From: Planctomycetota bacterium
Lineage (GTDB): Bacteria > Planctomycetota > Planctomycetia > Pirellulales > Lacipirellulaceae
DNA length: 64,000 nucleotides
Assembly: GCA_013152205.1 (NCBI GenBank)
Contig: JAADGV010000054.1
Location: 62,001-126,000 of the forward strand
Direction: 5' to 3'
Shown here piece after piece: positions 39,101 through 47,332 of this stretch. How positions within the stretch are numbered: the first letter of the stretch is position 1; every line of letters starts with the position of its first letter. The notes under the pieces are model-generated. The model searched no databases and was not told where the DNA came from. It saw nothing but the letters and a program-made list of their open reading frames with translations. The position numbers and the translations under genes were made by a program.

Positions 39101-39593
39101 TTTTTTCGTTGCCGGCCAGCAGGAGTTGTCGCAAGCGATTGTCTACGGTTTGCAGACGCAAGAGTTCGGCAGCGGGCGGGTCGAGCGTTTCGAAACGCGG
39201 GTCGACCTCGGCTTCTGCCGCGTGGCTACGCAACAATGCCCCGCAAAAGGCGTGAATTGTGCTGATTCGGGCAGCGTCGAGCGTACGGATCAGCCGATTC
39301 CAGGCTTGCTTTTCGCCCGAGTTGGTCGCCTGTTCAAGTCGCCGGTAACAGCGTGAGCGTACCCTTTCGCGCATCTCGCGAGCAGCGGCATCGGTAAACG
39401 TGATTGCTACTAATTCGTGCAGGTCGGCTGAAGGCTCGACGACTTGGGGGTCGAGGTACGACAGAAACCGCTCGGTCAGCACAAAAGTTTTTCCGCAACC
39501 GGCGCCTGCGGCGAGCGAAACCGAGCGGCCGTGAGCAGCGAGCGCTTGGTGTTGCTCGGAAGTTAAGTTCAAAGGGTTTGAGTTTGCACTCAT
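36120..39593 (-). CDS. addA: AddA-type helicase-nuclease subunit
   Basis: AddA is the UvrD-like helicase and nuclease of the AddAB double-strand-break enzyme. Walker A is AAGAGCGKTFVLTERFL (about 28-44), motif VDEFQDTDPLQ (about 390-400) and the C-terminal helicase part follow, and the PD-(D/E)XK nuclease sits near residue 1080 (GFIDCLYQDPAGNWHILDYKSNR split across D and DYK). The start ATG at 39591-39593 overlaps the addB stop as ATGA, which fixes the start and implies translational coupling; the open frame continues 32 residues further upstream without similarity. At 1157 residues it is a normal AddA size. RecBCD genes are not seen. Confidence 0.92.
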   Translation of the reverse strand: MSANSNPLNLTSEQHQALAAHGRSVSLAAGAGCGKTFVLTERFLSYLDPQVVEPSADLHELVAITFTDAAAREMRERVRSRCYRRLEQATNSGEKQAWNRLIRTLDAARISTIHAFCGALLRSHAAEAEVDPRFETLDPPAAELLRLQTVDNRLRQLLLAGNEKMLQLATHFTLRGLRDHVARLLGEDVQQVVSAWGKASPEQLVDAWQEHFCKQIVPMVMAALLSAEPILQLQTFCRTADVSKASLNEHFDKILRTLDELPNQKEPHQAIIQLRELAKVRGVCTKKDWEDVEQYQRYSDANKAVRELLDKNILRHPLQHAPMLEAAQVGLDLLELVGDVSQHYQRLKQARNVLEFDDLLLQAHQLLTDERYPGIRESLTKSTRLLMVDEFQDTDPLQVSIVKAFCGDDWAQQGLFVVGDFKQSIYRFRGAEPRVSSELRKTLPDRSRLSLTTNFRSQPAVLDFVNTLFYDAFGEQYEPLRPSRPQVATPGSIEFLWALDDGSEPSDEFARRLGKAQRARVREARFIARRLAQLLDSGEPIVYQPDENTGGKPNARALKLGDVAILLRTLSDVAIYEEALREQGLDYYLAGGHAFYAQQEIYDILHLLRAIASSADDLSLAGVLRSPMFALEDETLFWLVQQHGSLNAGLFADALPSRLSDEERAKTARAAATLTELRSQKDHRLVAQLLKQAIALTGYDATLLCEFLGQRKLANVHKLIEQARAIDRTSPGDLNGFITQLSEFVVRTPKEPLATTQSDGDVIRIMTIHHSKGLEFPLVVVPDLSRNSRSNKRLPLFDTQLGPLVPAKDSKTRVGWDIHHFAEQLEEEEERKRLLYVACTRAADYLLLSSSLEDLEKPKSDWLKFLANRFDLQTGQCLTAPPTGIQTPSILVTIEEPDSGRKSIGKSSGVDLEKLLEKTRQLAKAGRGEVPPSVAAIPPDLAARKRFSFSRLSGQLKHQQQPTTAETTTATEALGLGNLVHAVLEHADLKKNDDLQELCLHLAPQHVEGDWRTAAKEAGDMLSKFQASPRAAELAQAKVVRREVEFILGWPGSQQQFEGCFLHGFIDCLYQDPAGNWHILDYKSNRVTENDVHKAAKNYTMQMFVYSLACQQALGVTPVECVLHFLRPSAEVTCNWNDNQRTALTNHIDTAIQSQLS

Positions 39594-42500
39594 ACGTTGG
39601 TGGGGGGCTTTGGTGGCACCCATTCCTTTTCTAGGCTGCGCAGGTGAGCCACGCGACAGATGGTTGCCAACGTACATGATCGAGTACAATTTTCATCGGC
39701 GTTGTAAACCGGAAACTGCCCTTCGCGGATGCCACGCACCAGTTCGCGAACCCGCTGGAGCAGTACCGGTTGCAACTCGTCCCACTGGGGCGAGGTCTGC
39801 AAGTCGCCGGATTCTAGTTGCCGTACTTCGAGTGCGCCGCCGCGTCCGGTTGGGAACCCTTTTCCGGCAACGCTCCAATAGCCGGTGGTTAGGGCCATGG
39901 CATTTTGGTCGGCGAGCAGTAGATGTTCGGCAGCCATCGCGTAGAGGGGTAATTGCAATTGCTGTCCCGATCGCACTTTCTCGACCTTCAGTTTGACTTC
40001 TTTGCCCGACTTGTAGTCGATGATGTTGAAAACGGTGATGCCGCCAACTCGTCCGACATCGACTCGGTCGATCTGTCCTGTGAGCAGGATTCGCTCTTCG
40101 CCCAAGTCTAACTCGAAGGGCAGGGCCGACGAACCGCTGTCGTCGGATTCGTCGCCTGTCCACGTTTTGGGGCCAAACCGAACCTCGAAGAATTGGGGCA
40201 CGGGCGGTTGGTCGAGGTGCCCCCAGCGACCGCGGTAGTCGACTTCCTGCTGGGCGTACTGAGGGGCCAAGGCTTCGATTTCACGGCGTTCGATCTCGCG
40301 TAGCGCCTGTTGCAAGCCATAAAGGGGTGCTGCATCGATGGCTTGCTGAAGGGCGTGATGAAATCGTTGGGCCAGTTCGGTCGCAGGATCCTCGACCTCG
40401 TTTTTTTCGCCAGTCATGTCTTCGACATGCTGGTGGAGCGTTGCCAATACCTGATGCAGCAAGCTGCCTCGTCGCATCGCATCGCTACGCAGGGCTAGCT
40501 CTTCGGGAGCCTCGAGCGAAAGCAACTGTTCGCCAAAGAACCGAAACGGGCAAGTGGCGTAATTTTCTAGCTGACTAGCGCTCCAGAGATGCTCGCTATC
40601 GAACCGTTGAGTCAACACCTTGCGTGCCACATCTCCCAAGATCAGTCCTTCGTAAACGCCGAATTCCTCGCGTTTTCCTCGTTCTGCGATGCAATGAATA
40701 CCACCGACGATTGCTTGGGCGACCGTCGCGCGGCTCGGTTCGCAGAGAAGTCCTGCTAGCCACTGGTGGTCGCCTTCCAATGCCCGAGCGATCGCCTGTT
40801 GTCGAAATGCAGTTTCGCTTTGTGGCTCGGTGTCGGTACGGACGAAATCGCCCAGCGACGATTTTTCTTCGTGGATGGCAACGCTGCCAAAGCAGCGCTT
40901 TAGTTCGACAAGCAACGGGCTTGCTGAGAGTGTTTGGCCTTTGGCGTCCATTGCCGCGTAGCTCAGCGTAAGCTGGTGGCTTGCGCGGGTTGCTAACTCG
41001 TAGAACAACTGCATCGACTCGCCGTTCAACGATTCTTGCCCGACTTCTGTGCCCCCCAGTCCTGCCGCTTGCCGGTCGAGACGCCGCACATCAAACAGGG
41101 GGTTGCCACTGGCCACGCTGGCAAACGATTGTTCGCCCAACCCGGCTAGGAATAGATATTTGGCAGAGATATGCCTGCCAGATTCCGAGGAAAGCACCCT
41201 GACTCGACCGGTGGGGTCGTATTCAGCCGACAACCGTTGATCGCGTGCGACCGTTTCTAGTATCTCGATGAAATCAAAAATAGTTAGCGAGGGCGTACTC
41301 GTTTTGATATGCACGTCGAGCGATTCGATGGCTCGCAGGCCGCGCTGAAGTACCTGCCATGTCGCTTGGGTAGCCCCATGTTTGTTAGGTTCCTGTTCGT
41401 CGGCCAAGGCTCCTAGCTCGACAAGCACTGCCTGAAGCTGTCTGATCCATTGCGATAGCGGGGCTTCTTGTGGCAGGCTGTCGAGTCGCTCTGCCAGACG
41501 CCGTAGATGCCAGAGGCTTACTCCCGCCTCGGCTGCTCGCCGAGAGGTAGCAGTCGAAGTCGATTTTTTGGCTTCGAGCCAGCGTTGTAGATGATCGAAC
41601 AGTGCCTGCCGACCGCCGGGCAACTGGGCCGAGCGGATGCAGCGTTCGAGGGTTGCTCGCAGGTCGCTACTTTTTTCTTCGCCATCGTCGGGTGCATCGT
41701 CCAGCAGGTGGAACATTCGATTGCTGACTACCTCAAGCAAATGCCGAAAGGGCCAATCCTCGGCACGTAGACGCAGGAGCGAAAAAATACTGCGGAGCAA
41801 CGGCGTCGCAATCAGCCGAGTTTGCGACTCGATTAGGTAGGGGATGCCGTGGTCGGCCAGCGTCTCGCAAATCCGCGGGCTTAGCTCCTCTAAGCTGCGA
41901 AATACGAGGGCGATTTCGTGCGGGCGGGCTTGTCCACTACGCAGCAACCCTTTGATTCGCTGGGAGACTTCGTCGAGTTCCTGCTCAGCACTACTTGCGG
42001 CGAGGATCTCGATTCCCGCAGAATCAATTCCCGTGGATGCAATCTCATGCGGCTCGCAGAACAGGTGTTTTGCTAGGTGTTGCAGCCCGGGGGAAGCAAA
42101 ATGAGAAGTTCCCTCGATGCGAACTTGCATGTCCGGAAAAATTTGCCGCAGCCGCCGGAGTGTCTCGGCTGCTTTTGCAAACAGCAGCGAGCGTCCTGTT
42201 ACTTGATCGGGGGACTCGACCTGCTCCAGGGTCAGCGAGATATGCAGCCCAGCCGATTTTTCAGCCAACTGACGCAAAATGTCGTACTGAGCAGACGTAA
42301 AATCGGTAAACCCATCAACGACCACTAGCGCATACTCGGGGTCGTTGCCAGAGAGCGTTTGCTTGGAGAGTAAATCGCGAGCTGCCCAAAATCGGCCCTC
42401 CGCATCGTACAGATCGTAGTCGAGCAGGTACTGTTGGTAGCGTTCGAAAATCGCGGCTAATTCATGCTCGCGTTGCTCTCGACAGCGGGGGGCGAGATCC

Positions 42501-42931
42501 TTGGGCCAAACATCCCGCCTCTTGAGTTCCGCGATTAGCTCGCTTGTTTGGGCCAGGAATCCGGGGGTTTTCGCAACTTGTGCATAGTGGGTGACTTGGC
42601 CTGCTGCGAGGGCTTGAGTGACCGCGGCTTGCAGTACCCGCCGTTTTTGAAGACGCGAAATGGGGCGAATCTGTCTCGCCCCGGCAGCTACGACCGACTC
42701 GGCATACCCGGCAAAGGTGAGGATATTTAGCCCCAAGTAGGCTTTCTCAGCCGAGGCTAACATCGAGTCTCGAACCCGAGCTACGGCATGGTGGTCTGGC
42801 CCGATCCAAAGACTCTCAGCGGATGCCGCGAGGGCCTTCTGGCTGAGCAGTGCCTGCCGGTACTGCGTTAGCAAAGAGTCGTTTTTTCGACTCCGAACAG
42901 GCCCCGCCAGCAGATTTACCTGGGCAGCCAT
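39590..42931 (-). CDS. addB: AddB-type helicase/nuclease subunit
   Basis: AddB pairs with AddA in end resection and recombination. The 1113-residue protein has an inactive-helicase-like body with UvrD-like segments and a C-terminal PD-(D/E)XK nuclease (FNIIDYKSGKEVKLKVEKV). A cysteine before the nuclease (YATCPFRFFGEQLL) together with C-x3-C-x5-C near the C-terminus (ENCTRSCTLATICRV) resembles the four-cysteine iron-sulfur staple of AddB. The ATG at 42929-42931 gives MAAQVNLLAGPVRSRKND, a better N-terminus than the frame's first codon at 43060. The gene heads the addB-addA unit (ATGA overlap). The N-terminal Walker A of full AddB is not evident (AGPVRSRK), so ATP binding by this subunit is doubtful. 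Confidence 0.85.
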   Translation of the reverse strand: MAAQVNLLAGPVRSRKNDSLLTQYRQALLSQKALAASAESLWIGPDHHAVARVRDSMLASAEKAYLGLNILTFAGYAESVVAAGARQIRPISRLQKRRVLQAAVTQALAAGQVTHYAQVAKTPGFLAQTSELIAELKRRDVWPKDLAPRCREQREHELAAIFERYQQYLLDYDLYDAEGRFWAARDLLSKQTLSGNDPEYALVVVDGFTDFTSAQYDILRQLAEKSAGLHISLTLEQVESPDQVTGRSLLFAKAAETLRRLRQIFPDMQVRIEGTSHFASPGLQHLAKHLFCEPHEIASTGIDSAGIEILAASSAEQELDEVSQRIKGLLRSGQARPHEIALVFRSLEELSPRICETLADHGIPYLIESQTRLIATPLLRSIFSLLRLRAEDWPFRHLLEVVSNRMFHLLDDAPDDGEEKSSDLRATLERCIRSAQLPGGRQALFDHLQRWLEAKKSTSTATSRRAAEAGVSLWHLRRLAERLDSLPQEAPLSQWIRQLQAVLVELGALADEQEPNKHGATQATWQVLQRGLRAIESLDVHIKTSTPSLTIFDFIEILETVARDQRLSAEYDPTGRVRVLSSESGRHISAKYLFLAGLGEQSFASVASGNPLFDVRRLDRQAAGLGGTEVGQESLNGESMQLFYELATRASHQLTLSYAAMDAKGQTLSASPLLVELKRCFGSVAIHEEKSSLGDFVRTDTEPQSETAFRQQAIARALEGDHQWLAGLLCEPSRATVAQAIVGGIHCIAERGKREEFGVYEGLILGDVARKVLTQRFDSEHLWSASQLENYATCPFRFFGEQLLSLEAPEELALRSDAMRRGSLLHQVLATLHQHVEDMTGEKNEVEDPATELAQRFHHALQQAIDAAPLYGLQQALREIERREIEALAPQYAQQEVDYRGRWGHLDQPPVPQFFEVRFGPKTWTGDESDDSGSSALPFELDLGEERILLTGQIDRVDVGRVGGITVFNIIDYKSGKEVKLKVEKVRSGQQLQLPLYAMAAEHLLLADQNAMALTTGYWSVAGKGFPTGRGGALEVRQLESGDLQTSPQWDELQPVLLQRVRELVRGIREGQFPVYNADENCTRSCTLATICRVAHLRSLEKEWVPPKPPTNV

Positions 42932-43085
42932 GCAAGCTCCGTTTCGATGTAAAGCACCCCCGACCTTGCAAAATGTTACAAAATCTCTTCGATTTGCCAA
43001 GATACTAGTCCTCAGTGCCCGAGATTCCCTCCGGGAGAGTGAACCTATCACGAAAGGCACCCACCAGCGCTACAGCACAGAGTTC

Positions 43086-43155
43086 ATTGAACCACGACGA
43101 CGCGACGAGCACAACGAAAATACGAAGAAGATTTTACCACAGAGGACACAGAGGA
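43086..43155. repeat. Composite 'accacgacgacg' plus 'accacagagg' repeat
   Basis: The first 45 bases match 52801-52850 over nearly the whole length, including the following word aatacgaagaag. The second part, accacagaggacacagagg, is a different short repeat. Confidence 0.7.
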
Positions 43156-43227
43156 AAAAGTTTAAGAGACTATTTTTCTTTTCTAAAACGTAACATTTTT
43201 GATTTTTCTGGAAAAACCGTGGCTAGC

Positions 43228-43274
43228 GCCAAAACGGCTAACCCCCAAATTAAGCTTTGACAAAACACTAGAGC
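43228..43274. repeat. Half copy of 'caaagcact' element
   Basis: The 47 bases match 47142-47188 at 44 positions. Their right end (caaaacact) resembles the arm end of the palindrome at 63187-63290. The copy lies five bases downstream of the leftward stop at 43279. Confidence 0.75.
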
Positions 43275-43278
43275 TACG

Positions 43279-44289
43279 TTACAGCTTGCTAAAGAAGCGT
43301 TGCAACGAATTTTGCTTTGGCCTATGCGCAACCCTGGTCTTACGCGAACGATACAACTGGGCCAGCGTTTTGCCTTGCGGGGGGATGACAAAGAACTTCA
43401 CGTCATCAACAACCCAAGGCGTTGACCAATTCTTGCCGTTCTCCCAATTCGCAACGTCAAAAAAGAAGTTGTCGAAGTACATCGCTTTCGAACCATACGG
43501 AAAGCTGGAATAGAGGTGATCTTCTTCGGTGAGGTCGTCGACGCCTTCGCTAGCGTAAAAATGCACCTGCCCGTCTGGGGTAAATGACATGCCAAACGTC
43601 CACCAGCCCGGCTCATAGATTTTTGGGCCCCCCAGGTCGCGGCCGTTGCGTTTGGCGCGAATGCTAATTTGGGCGAAATCTTCGTCAAACTTTTTGCTGG
43701 TTTCGCTACGGAACAGTATGAAAAAACCAGGCCAGTATGGCTCAACCGAACCATCGCGATCGCGCCCCCGCACGTCGGCGCGAATTCCAAACGAGGCACC
43801 CGTTCGGTTTTCCCAGCGGTCGAATTCTGGCAAGTAAACCCGCACGGTGCAGCTTGGTTGCCAACTGACAGGCACCGATTTGCCAATGCGAGAAGAGACC
43901 CCCATCAGCAAATCGTCTTGCATTTGTTTGCCAGAAATTTTGCCCGGAATACCAGACAACCGCGTTGCCATCAGCATCGAACCCTGGCTGCCCTCAATAC
44001 CACCCGGCGGTGTTCGCACCCACTTCACCACATCGGGTTGTCCACGCAAAGCGCTCTCGTACCAGCGGCCATTGCGAGACTTTCCACCAGGCGCCCGTTG
44101 ATTCTCGTCCTGTTCGTGGCTGGCCTTTTTGCCGTTCTTGATATAACCCCAATCGGGATCTTCAAAGTCGTCGCCAACCCGAGCGACCTTGACGCCCGTG
44201 CCGGGCACAAAAGGTTCGTCGGCAAACGAATGAGGGGCCGAGACAGCAGTGCTAAATAGAATTGTCCAAAAGCAAAGGCGAGGTGTCAT
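43279..44289 (-). CDS. Secreted protein of unknown function
   Basis: The 336-residue product starts with a signal peptide (MTPRLCFWTILFSTAVSA, cleavage near FAD-E). The mature part is rich in aromatic and charged residues; segments such as DDFEDPDWGYIKNGKK, VRVYLPEFDRWENRTG and GWWTFGMSFTPDGQVHFYASEG suggest an all-beta, concanavalin-like jelly-roll fold, which is an impression rather than a match. GGAG lies nine bases upstream of the ATG at 44289; an in-frame ATG at 44355 would add 22 residues. I recognise no named family. It is likely periplasmic or surface exposed, and stands alone between addB and the CbiX-like gene. Confidence 0.75.
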   Translation of the reverse strand: MTPRLCFWTILFSTAVSAPHSFADEPFVPGTGVKVARVGDDFEDPDWGYIKNGKKASHEQDENQRAPGGKSRNGRWYESALRGQPDVVKWVRTPPGGIEGSQGSMLMATRLSGIPGKISGKQMQDDLLMGVSSRIGKSVPVSWQPSCTVRVYLPEFDRWENRTGASFGIRADVRGRDRDGSVEPYWPGFFILFRSETSKKFDEDFAQISIRAKRNGRDLGGPKIYEPGWWTFGMSFTPDGQVHFYASEGVDDLTEEDHLYSSFPYGSKAMYFDNFFFDVANWENGKNWSTPWVVDDVKFFVIPPQGKTLAQLYRSRKTRVAHRPKQNSLQRFFSKL

Positions 44290-44415
44290 CCTTGACGCTC
44301 CGTCTGAATGTTTTATTGATGGGTAATGTTTGATGTCGAAAAAACGAATCGACAATCACACATCCGTATCTATCGGCAAAGTTTGCGCAATCATTCAGTT
44401 TTACCAAGCGAAGTG

Positions 44416-44835
44416 CTAGCACGCGGGCCCGCTTTCAAGCGATTCGACGATCCGCTCGTCGATAACCTTCAGGAGTAGTTCGTGCAGCCCAAGCGGCGCC
44501 GTCACCAAATGCTGAATCCCCCCACAGGCCTCAGCCGCTTCAGCGGCAAGACGCGGAATATCCAAATCCCAGTGCCGCCCAGGCCCCAGGAAATAAGGAA
44601 ATACAACCACCAATTCGGCACCACGCTTAGCACAAAGCTCAAACGCAGTTGCAATCGAAGGCTCAGACAACTCCATGTGCGCAGGCTCAACGATCGCCCA
44701 GTCCGACCGTTGCCGATAGGCCTCAGCTACCTCAAGCAGCAACTGATTGCTTTGCTCGCGCCGCGATCCGTGATCGACCAGGATGACCGCAACTTTTTCT
44801 GGCGCGATATTCCATTCGGAGAGGTCAGGGAGCAT
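44416..44835 (-). CDS. CbiX/SirB-like chelatase family protein
   Basis: The 139-residue protein matches single-domain CbiX-type sirohydrochlorin chelatases: VAVILVDHGSRREQSNQLL at residues 15-33, with H23 as the likely metal ligand, and LVVVFPYFLGPGRHWDLDIP (about 77-96) with the second histidine. Such proteins insert cobalt or iron into sirohydrochlorin for B12 or siroheme. No other B12 or siroheme gene is in the window. ATG at 44835 is preferred because GAGG lies eight bases upstream; a TTG at 44871 would add 12 residues. It is cytoplasmic, and a long hairpin lies in the spacer on its 5' side. Confidence 0.82.
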   Translation of the reverse strand: MLPDLSEWNIAPEKVAVILVDHGSRREQSNQLLLEVAEAYRQRSDWAIVEPAHMELSEPSIATAFELCAKRGAELVVVFPYFLGPGRHWDLDIPRLAAEAAEACGGIQHLVTAPLGLHELLLKVIDERIVESLESGPAC

Positions 44836-44887
44836 CTCGTTCGCCTCGACAGAAAAAGCGACTCGTGACAAGGCGTGGATATATTAA

Positions 44888-44931
44888 CCGGCCAGAATGA
44901 CCGGGCCATAGCCCGGCCATCCTGGCCGGAA
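44888..44931. repeat. Extended hairpin of the 'agcccggccatcctggccgg' family
   Basis: The family hairpin at 44911-44931 is preceded by ccggccagaatgaccggg, which pairs with cccggccatcctggccgg at 16 of 18 positions, so the copy can fold as one long stem-loop instead of the short one. Confidence 0.75.
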
Positions 44932-44972
44932 GTATCAAAAAAACAGCAGCAATACGTTCGAAGGCGGACTTC

Positions 44973-45257
44973 TTAGTTCTTATAAACTTTATGCTGCGGC
45001 CGACCCGAGAGAATTTGCTCTTTTCCCCAGTTGGTCACCGCTCGAAAATCGTCGCTCTGGATGAACGAGGTAAATGCCTCTTCGTCCGACCACTCGCTGG
45101 TAATCAGGTACGAAGCGCCATCTGCCGTATCTTTCCACAAGGTCGAGCTTGTATGGCCTTCAGCCGCATTGAGGGCGTCGATCACCCCGGCGAACTTCTC
45201 CTCAAAATCTTGTTGCTTGCCTTCAATTACGTGATAGTTCATGCCAACAGTAATCAT
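44973..45257 (-). CDS. Antibiotic biosynthesis monooxygenase (ABM) domain protein
   Basis: The 94-residue protein is a dimeric ferredoxin-like ABM domain: MITVGMNYHVIEGKQQDFEE, then TLWKDTADGASYLITSEWSDEEAFTSFIQSDDFRAV. The name comes from founding members; most single-domain ABM proteins are quinone- or heme-related oxygenases or have no known reaction. GGAGAG lies about nine bases upstream of the ATG at 45255-45257. It is cytoplasmic, with no sign of a biosynthetic cluster. It could be co-transcribed with the CbiX-like gene 138 bases downstream, but the hairpin between them may interrupt that. Confidence 0.82.
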   Translation of the reverse strand: MITVGMNYHVIEGKQQDFEEKFAGVIDALNAAEGHTSSTLWKDTADGASYLITSEWSDEEAFTSFIQSDDFRAVTNWGKEQILSGRPQHKVYKN

Positions 45258-45360
45258 ATTTTCTATTCTCTCCGGTTATGTTGTTAATTTGCAAGTAAAA
45301 TTGAACACGAATTGTCGTATGTCGGAGCGCCCAAGTAAAGGACACCCCCACCACCCCATA

Positions 45361-45381
45361 GCCCGACCATCCTGGTCGGAA
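45361..45381. repeat. Hairpin repeat, variant with compensating stem change
   Basis: Stem ccgacca/tggtcgg with loop tcc. Compared with the usual ccggcca/tggccgg, one base pair is changed on both sides (G-C to A-T). It lies 20 bases after the rarA stop. Confidence 0.8.
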
Positions 45382-45400
45382 ACAGATGCTCCAAAAAATA

Positions 45401-46723
45401 CTACTCCTGCCGCGATTCGCGCAACTTGGCGCGAATCACCTCCAGCCGCTTGCCCAGTTCGGCCTCAAAACCGCGATCCACGGGCCGGTAGTATTCTCGT
45501 TCGACCCCCAAATAGTCTTGCGACGCCACGCCATCTTCCGCATTGTGGGCATACTCGTAACCCTCGCCGTGGCCGAGCCTCTTGGCTCCCGCATAGTGTT
45601 TGTCACGTAAATGTGTTGGCACCGGAACCGTTCGGCCTTCTCGCACATCGGCACGCGCTTCACCAATCGCAACGGTCGCAGCATTCGACTTTGGCGCACA
45701 AGCCAAATAGGCGACTGCCTGAGCCAAGCTCAGTTGACACTCGGGAAGGCCTACAAATTCACATGCCTGCATCGCCGCAACTGCGACCTGCAGCGCTCGC
45801 GGGTCGGCATTGCCAACATCCTCGCTGGCAAGAATCACTAATCGCCGCGTTAGGAATCGCACATCCTCGCCTCCCTCCAACATGCGGGCGAGCCAGTAAA
45901 TCCCCGCGTCAGGGTCGCTTCCACGGATGCTTTTTATCAACGCACTGATGGCGTCGTAATGGGTATCGCCGTCGCGGTCGTACTGAACCGCCTTACGCTG
46001 CACCGACTCTGCCGCCAATTCAAAAGTAAAATTGACGGGCCGCTCGTCCGTCGAAAGAACGCCGATTTCCAGCGCACTCAGCGCCTGACGTGCATCGCCG
46101 TCGCAGGTGCTTGCCAGAAACGCCGCGGCATCGTCATGCAGATTCACCTCTTGGCTACCAAGCCCCCGCTCGCGATCGAGTAAAGTCCGTTGCAGCAGGG
46201 TCAGGATGTCGTCCTCACACAACGGCTGAAATTCAAACACCCGGCTTCGGCTCACCAACGCACTGTTTACCGCAAAGAATGGGTTCGAGGTCGTCGCACC
46301 CACCAGGACGACGGTGCCTTCTTCGACGTCAGGCAGCAAGGCATCTTGTTGCGATTTGTTGAACCGATGAATCTCGTCGATAAAAAGCAACGTCCGAGTA
46401 CCCTCAGCTGACAGGATATCGCGGGCGTTATCAAGAACTGCACGCAGATCCTTCACGCCACTGGTCACGGCATTGAGTTGGCGAAATCTGCAACGTGTCT
46501 CGGTTGCCAACAGATGGGCCAACGTCGTCTTTCCGGTTCCGGGCGGGCCGTAGAAGAGCAGGGCGGTTAGCCGGTTGGCCTTAATCAATCGTCGCAACAG
46601 TTTCCCTTCGCCCAAAAAATGTTGCTGGCCAACAAATTCGCTGAGAGTGCGCGGACGCATCCGCATCGCCAAGGGCTGAGCATGGCGGCGATTTTCGGCT
46701 TCGGCAGCGGCGAACAAAGACAT
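45401..46723 (-). CDS. rarA: Replication-associated recombination protein A (RarA/MgsA)
   Basis: RarA is an AAA+ ATPase related to clamp loaders that acts at stalled replication forks. Walker A is [15 protein letters not shown] (about 59-73), Walker B FIDEIHRFNKSQQDALL (about 121-137), and GATTSNPFFAVNSALVSR follows as sensor. The C-terminal tetramerisation region has DPDAGIYWLARMLEGGEDVRF and ASEDVGNADPRAL. The 440-residue length is standard. The N-terminus MSLFAAAEAENRRHAQPLAMRMRPRTL is typical. It stands alone here with a 600-base spacer on its upstream side. Confidence 0.95.
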   Translation of the reverse strand: MSLFAAAEAENRRHAQPLAMRMRPRTLSEFVGQQHFLGEGKLLRRLIKANRLTALLFYGPPGTGKTTLAHLLATETRCRFRQLNAVTSGVKDLRAVLDNARDILSAEGTRTLLFIDEIHRFNKSQQDALLPDVEEGTVVLVGATTSNPFFAVNSALVSRSRVFEFQPLCEDDILTLLQRTLLDRERGLGSQEVNLHDDAAAFLASTCDGDARQALSALEIGVLSTDERPVNFTFELAAESVQRKAVQYDRDGDTHYDAISALIKSIRGSDPDAGIYWLARMLEGGEDVRFLTRRLVILASEDVGNADPRALQVAVAAMQACEFVGLPECQLSLAQAVAYLACAPKSNAATVAIGEARADVREGRTVPVPTHLRDKHYAGAKRLGHGEGYEYAHNAEDGVASQDYLGVEREYYRPVDRGFEAELGKRLEVIRAKLRESRQE

Positions 46724-47141
46724 AGCAGGCGGGTGTGTTTTAGGATGGCAAGCCGAGGGAACTCGGGCGAGGGTCGTGAAATAGCAACAGCCCCTACAAC
46801 CGTTGTACGCGAAGCGGTTTCGCTCGCCTACCCTACCGATAATTCCGGCAAACCTTCACAATCTCAAGCCCTCGCGATTGCAGTGTCGATGTTTTGAGGA
46901 TGTTTTGAGTAAGCGATAACATTTAAGCCACCCGCAGTAAAGTAGAACGCGAAGGAACGCTGATCAGGCGGATTTTCACGGATACGAAGGGAAGTGATTT
47001 TCGAGGCTATAGAGCGATGGATCGAAACAGACGGTTGGCACAAAATAAGGTGTCTGTCTGGGACAGCAGACTGGAGTCGTACGATTGGGCCTCGAATCCA
47101 CCATGCGTCCAAGAGGCCGGCCTAAGGAACTGACCTAAACA

Positions 47142-47188
47142 GCCAAAACGGCTAATCCCAAAATTAAGCTTTGACAAAGCACTAGAGC
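47142..47188. repeat. Half copy of 'caaagcact' element
   Basis: It matches 43228-43274 at 44 of 47 positions and ends in caaagcact, the same as the arm end at 63282-63290. Confidence 0.75.
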
Positions 47189-47235
47189 ATTCCTCATTTG
47201 AGTGTTTCGCCCCACCGGGACGGTGGGACTATATA

Positions 47236-47254
47236 GCCCGACCCTCTGGGTCGA
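47236..47254. repeat. Divergent hairpin repeat
   Basis: After the family header tagccc the stem is cgaccc/gggtcg with loop tct. The header is kept while stem and loop differ from the consensus. Confidence 0.6.
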
Positions 47255-47332
47255 GAGTGCCAGAACCCAAAACTCAAATTGAAAAGAAGAATCACGCGGA
47301 AAAGACTTGCTGTGCGGAAGTGCGAGGACGAG

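Larger units (their letters stand above)
42932..43278. other. Repeat-rich spacer upstream of addB
   Basis: No gene is supported. The stretch contains a copy of the accacgacgacgcgacg repeat (43086-43130), accacagaggacacagagg (43137-43155) and a half copy of the 'caaagcact' element (43228-43274). The promoter of addB must lie close to 42932-43080. Confidence 0.6.
46724..47332. other. Gene-free spacer with repeats
   Basis: No supported gene: an 82-codon minus-strand frame at 46864-47112 has no family character. The stretch holds the 'caaagcact' half copy (47142-47188), a hairpin-like segment ccccaccgggacggtggg (47211-47228) and a divergent hairpin repeat (47236-47254). Confidence 0.6.

Noticed and set aside
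44973-45257. Antibiotic biosynthesis gene cluster
   Set aside because: The ABM domain name does not imply a biosynthetic role and no cluster genes are nearby.
46864-47112. 82-codon minus-strand frame in the large spacer
   Set aside because: No family pattern, no ribosome site, and it sits among repeat-derived sequence.
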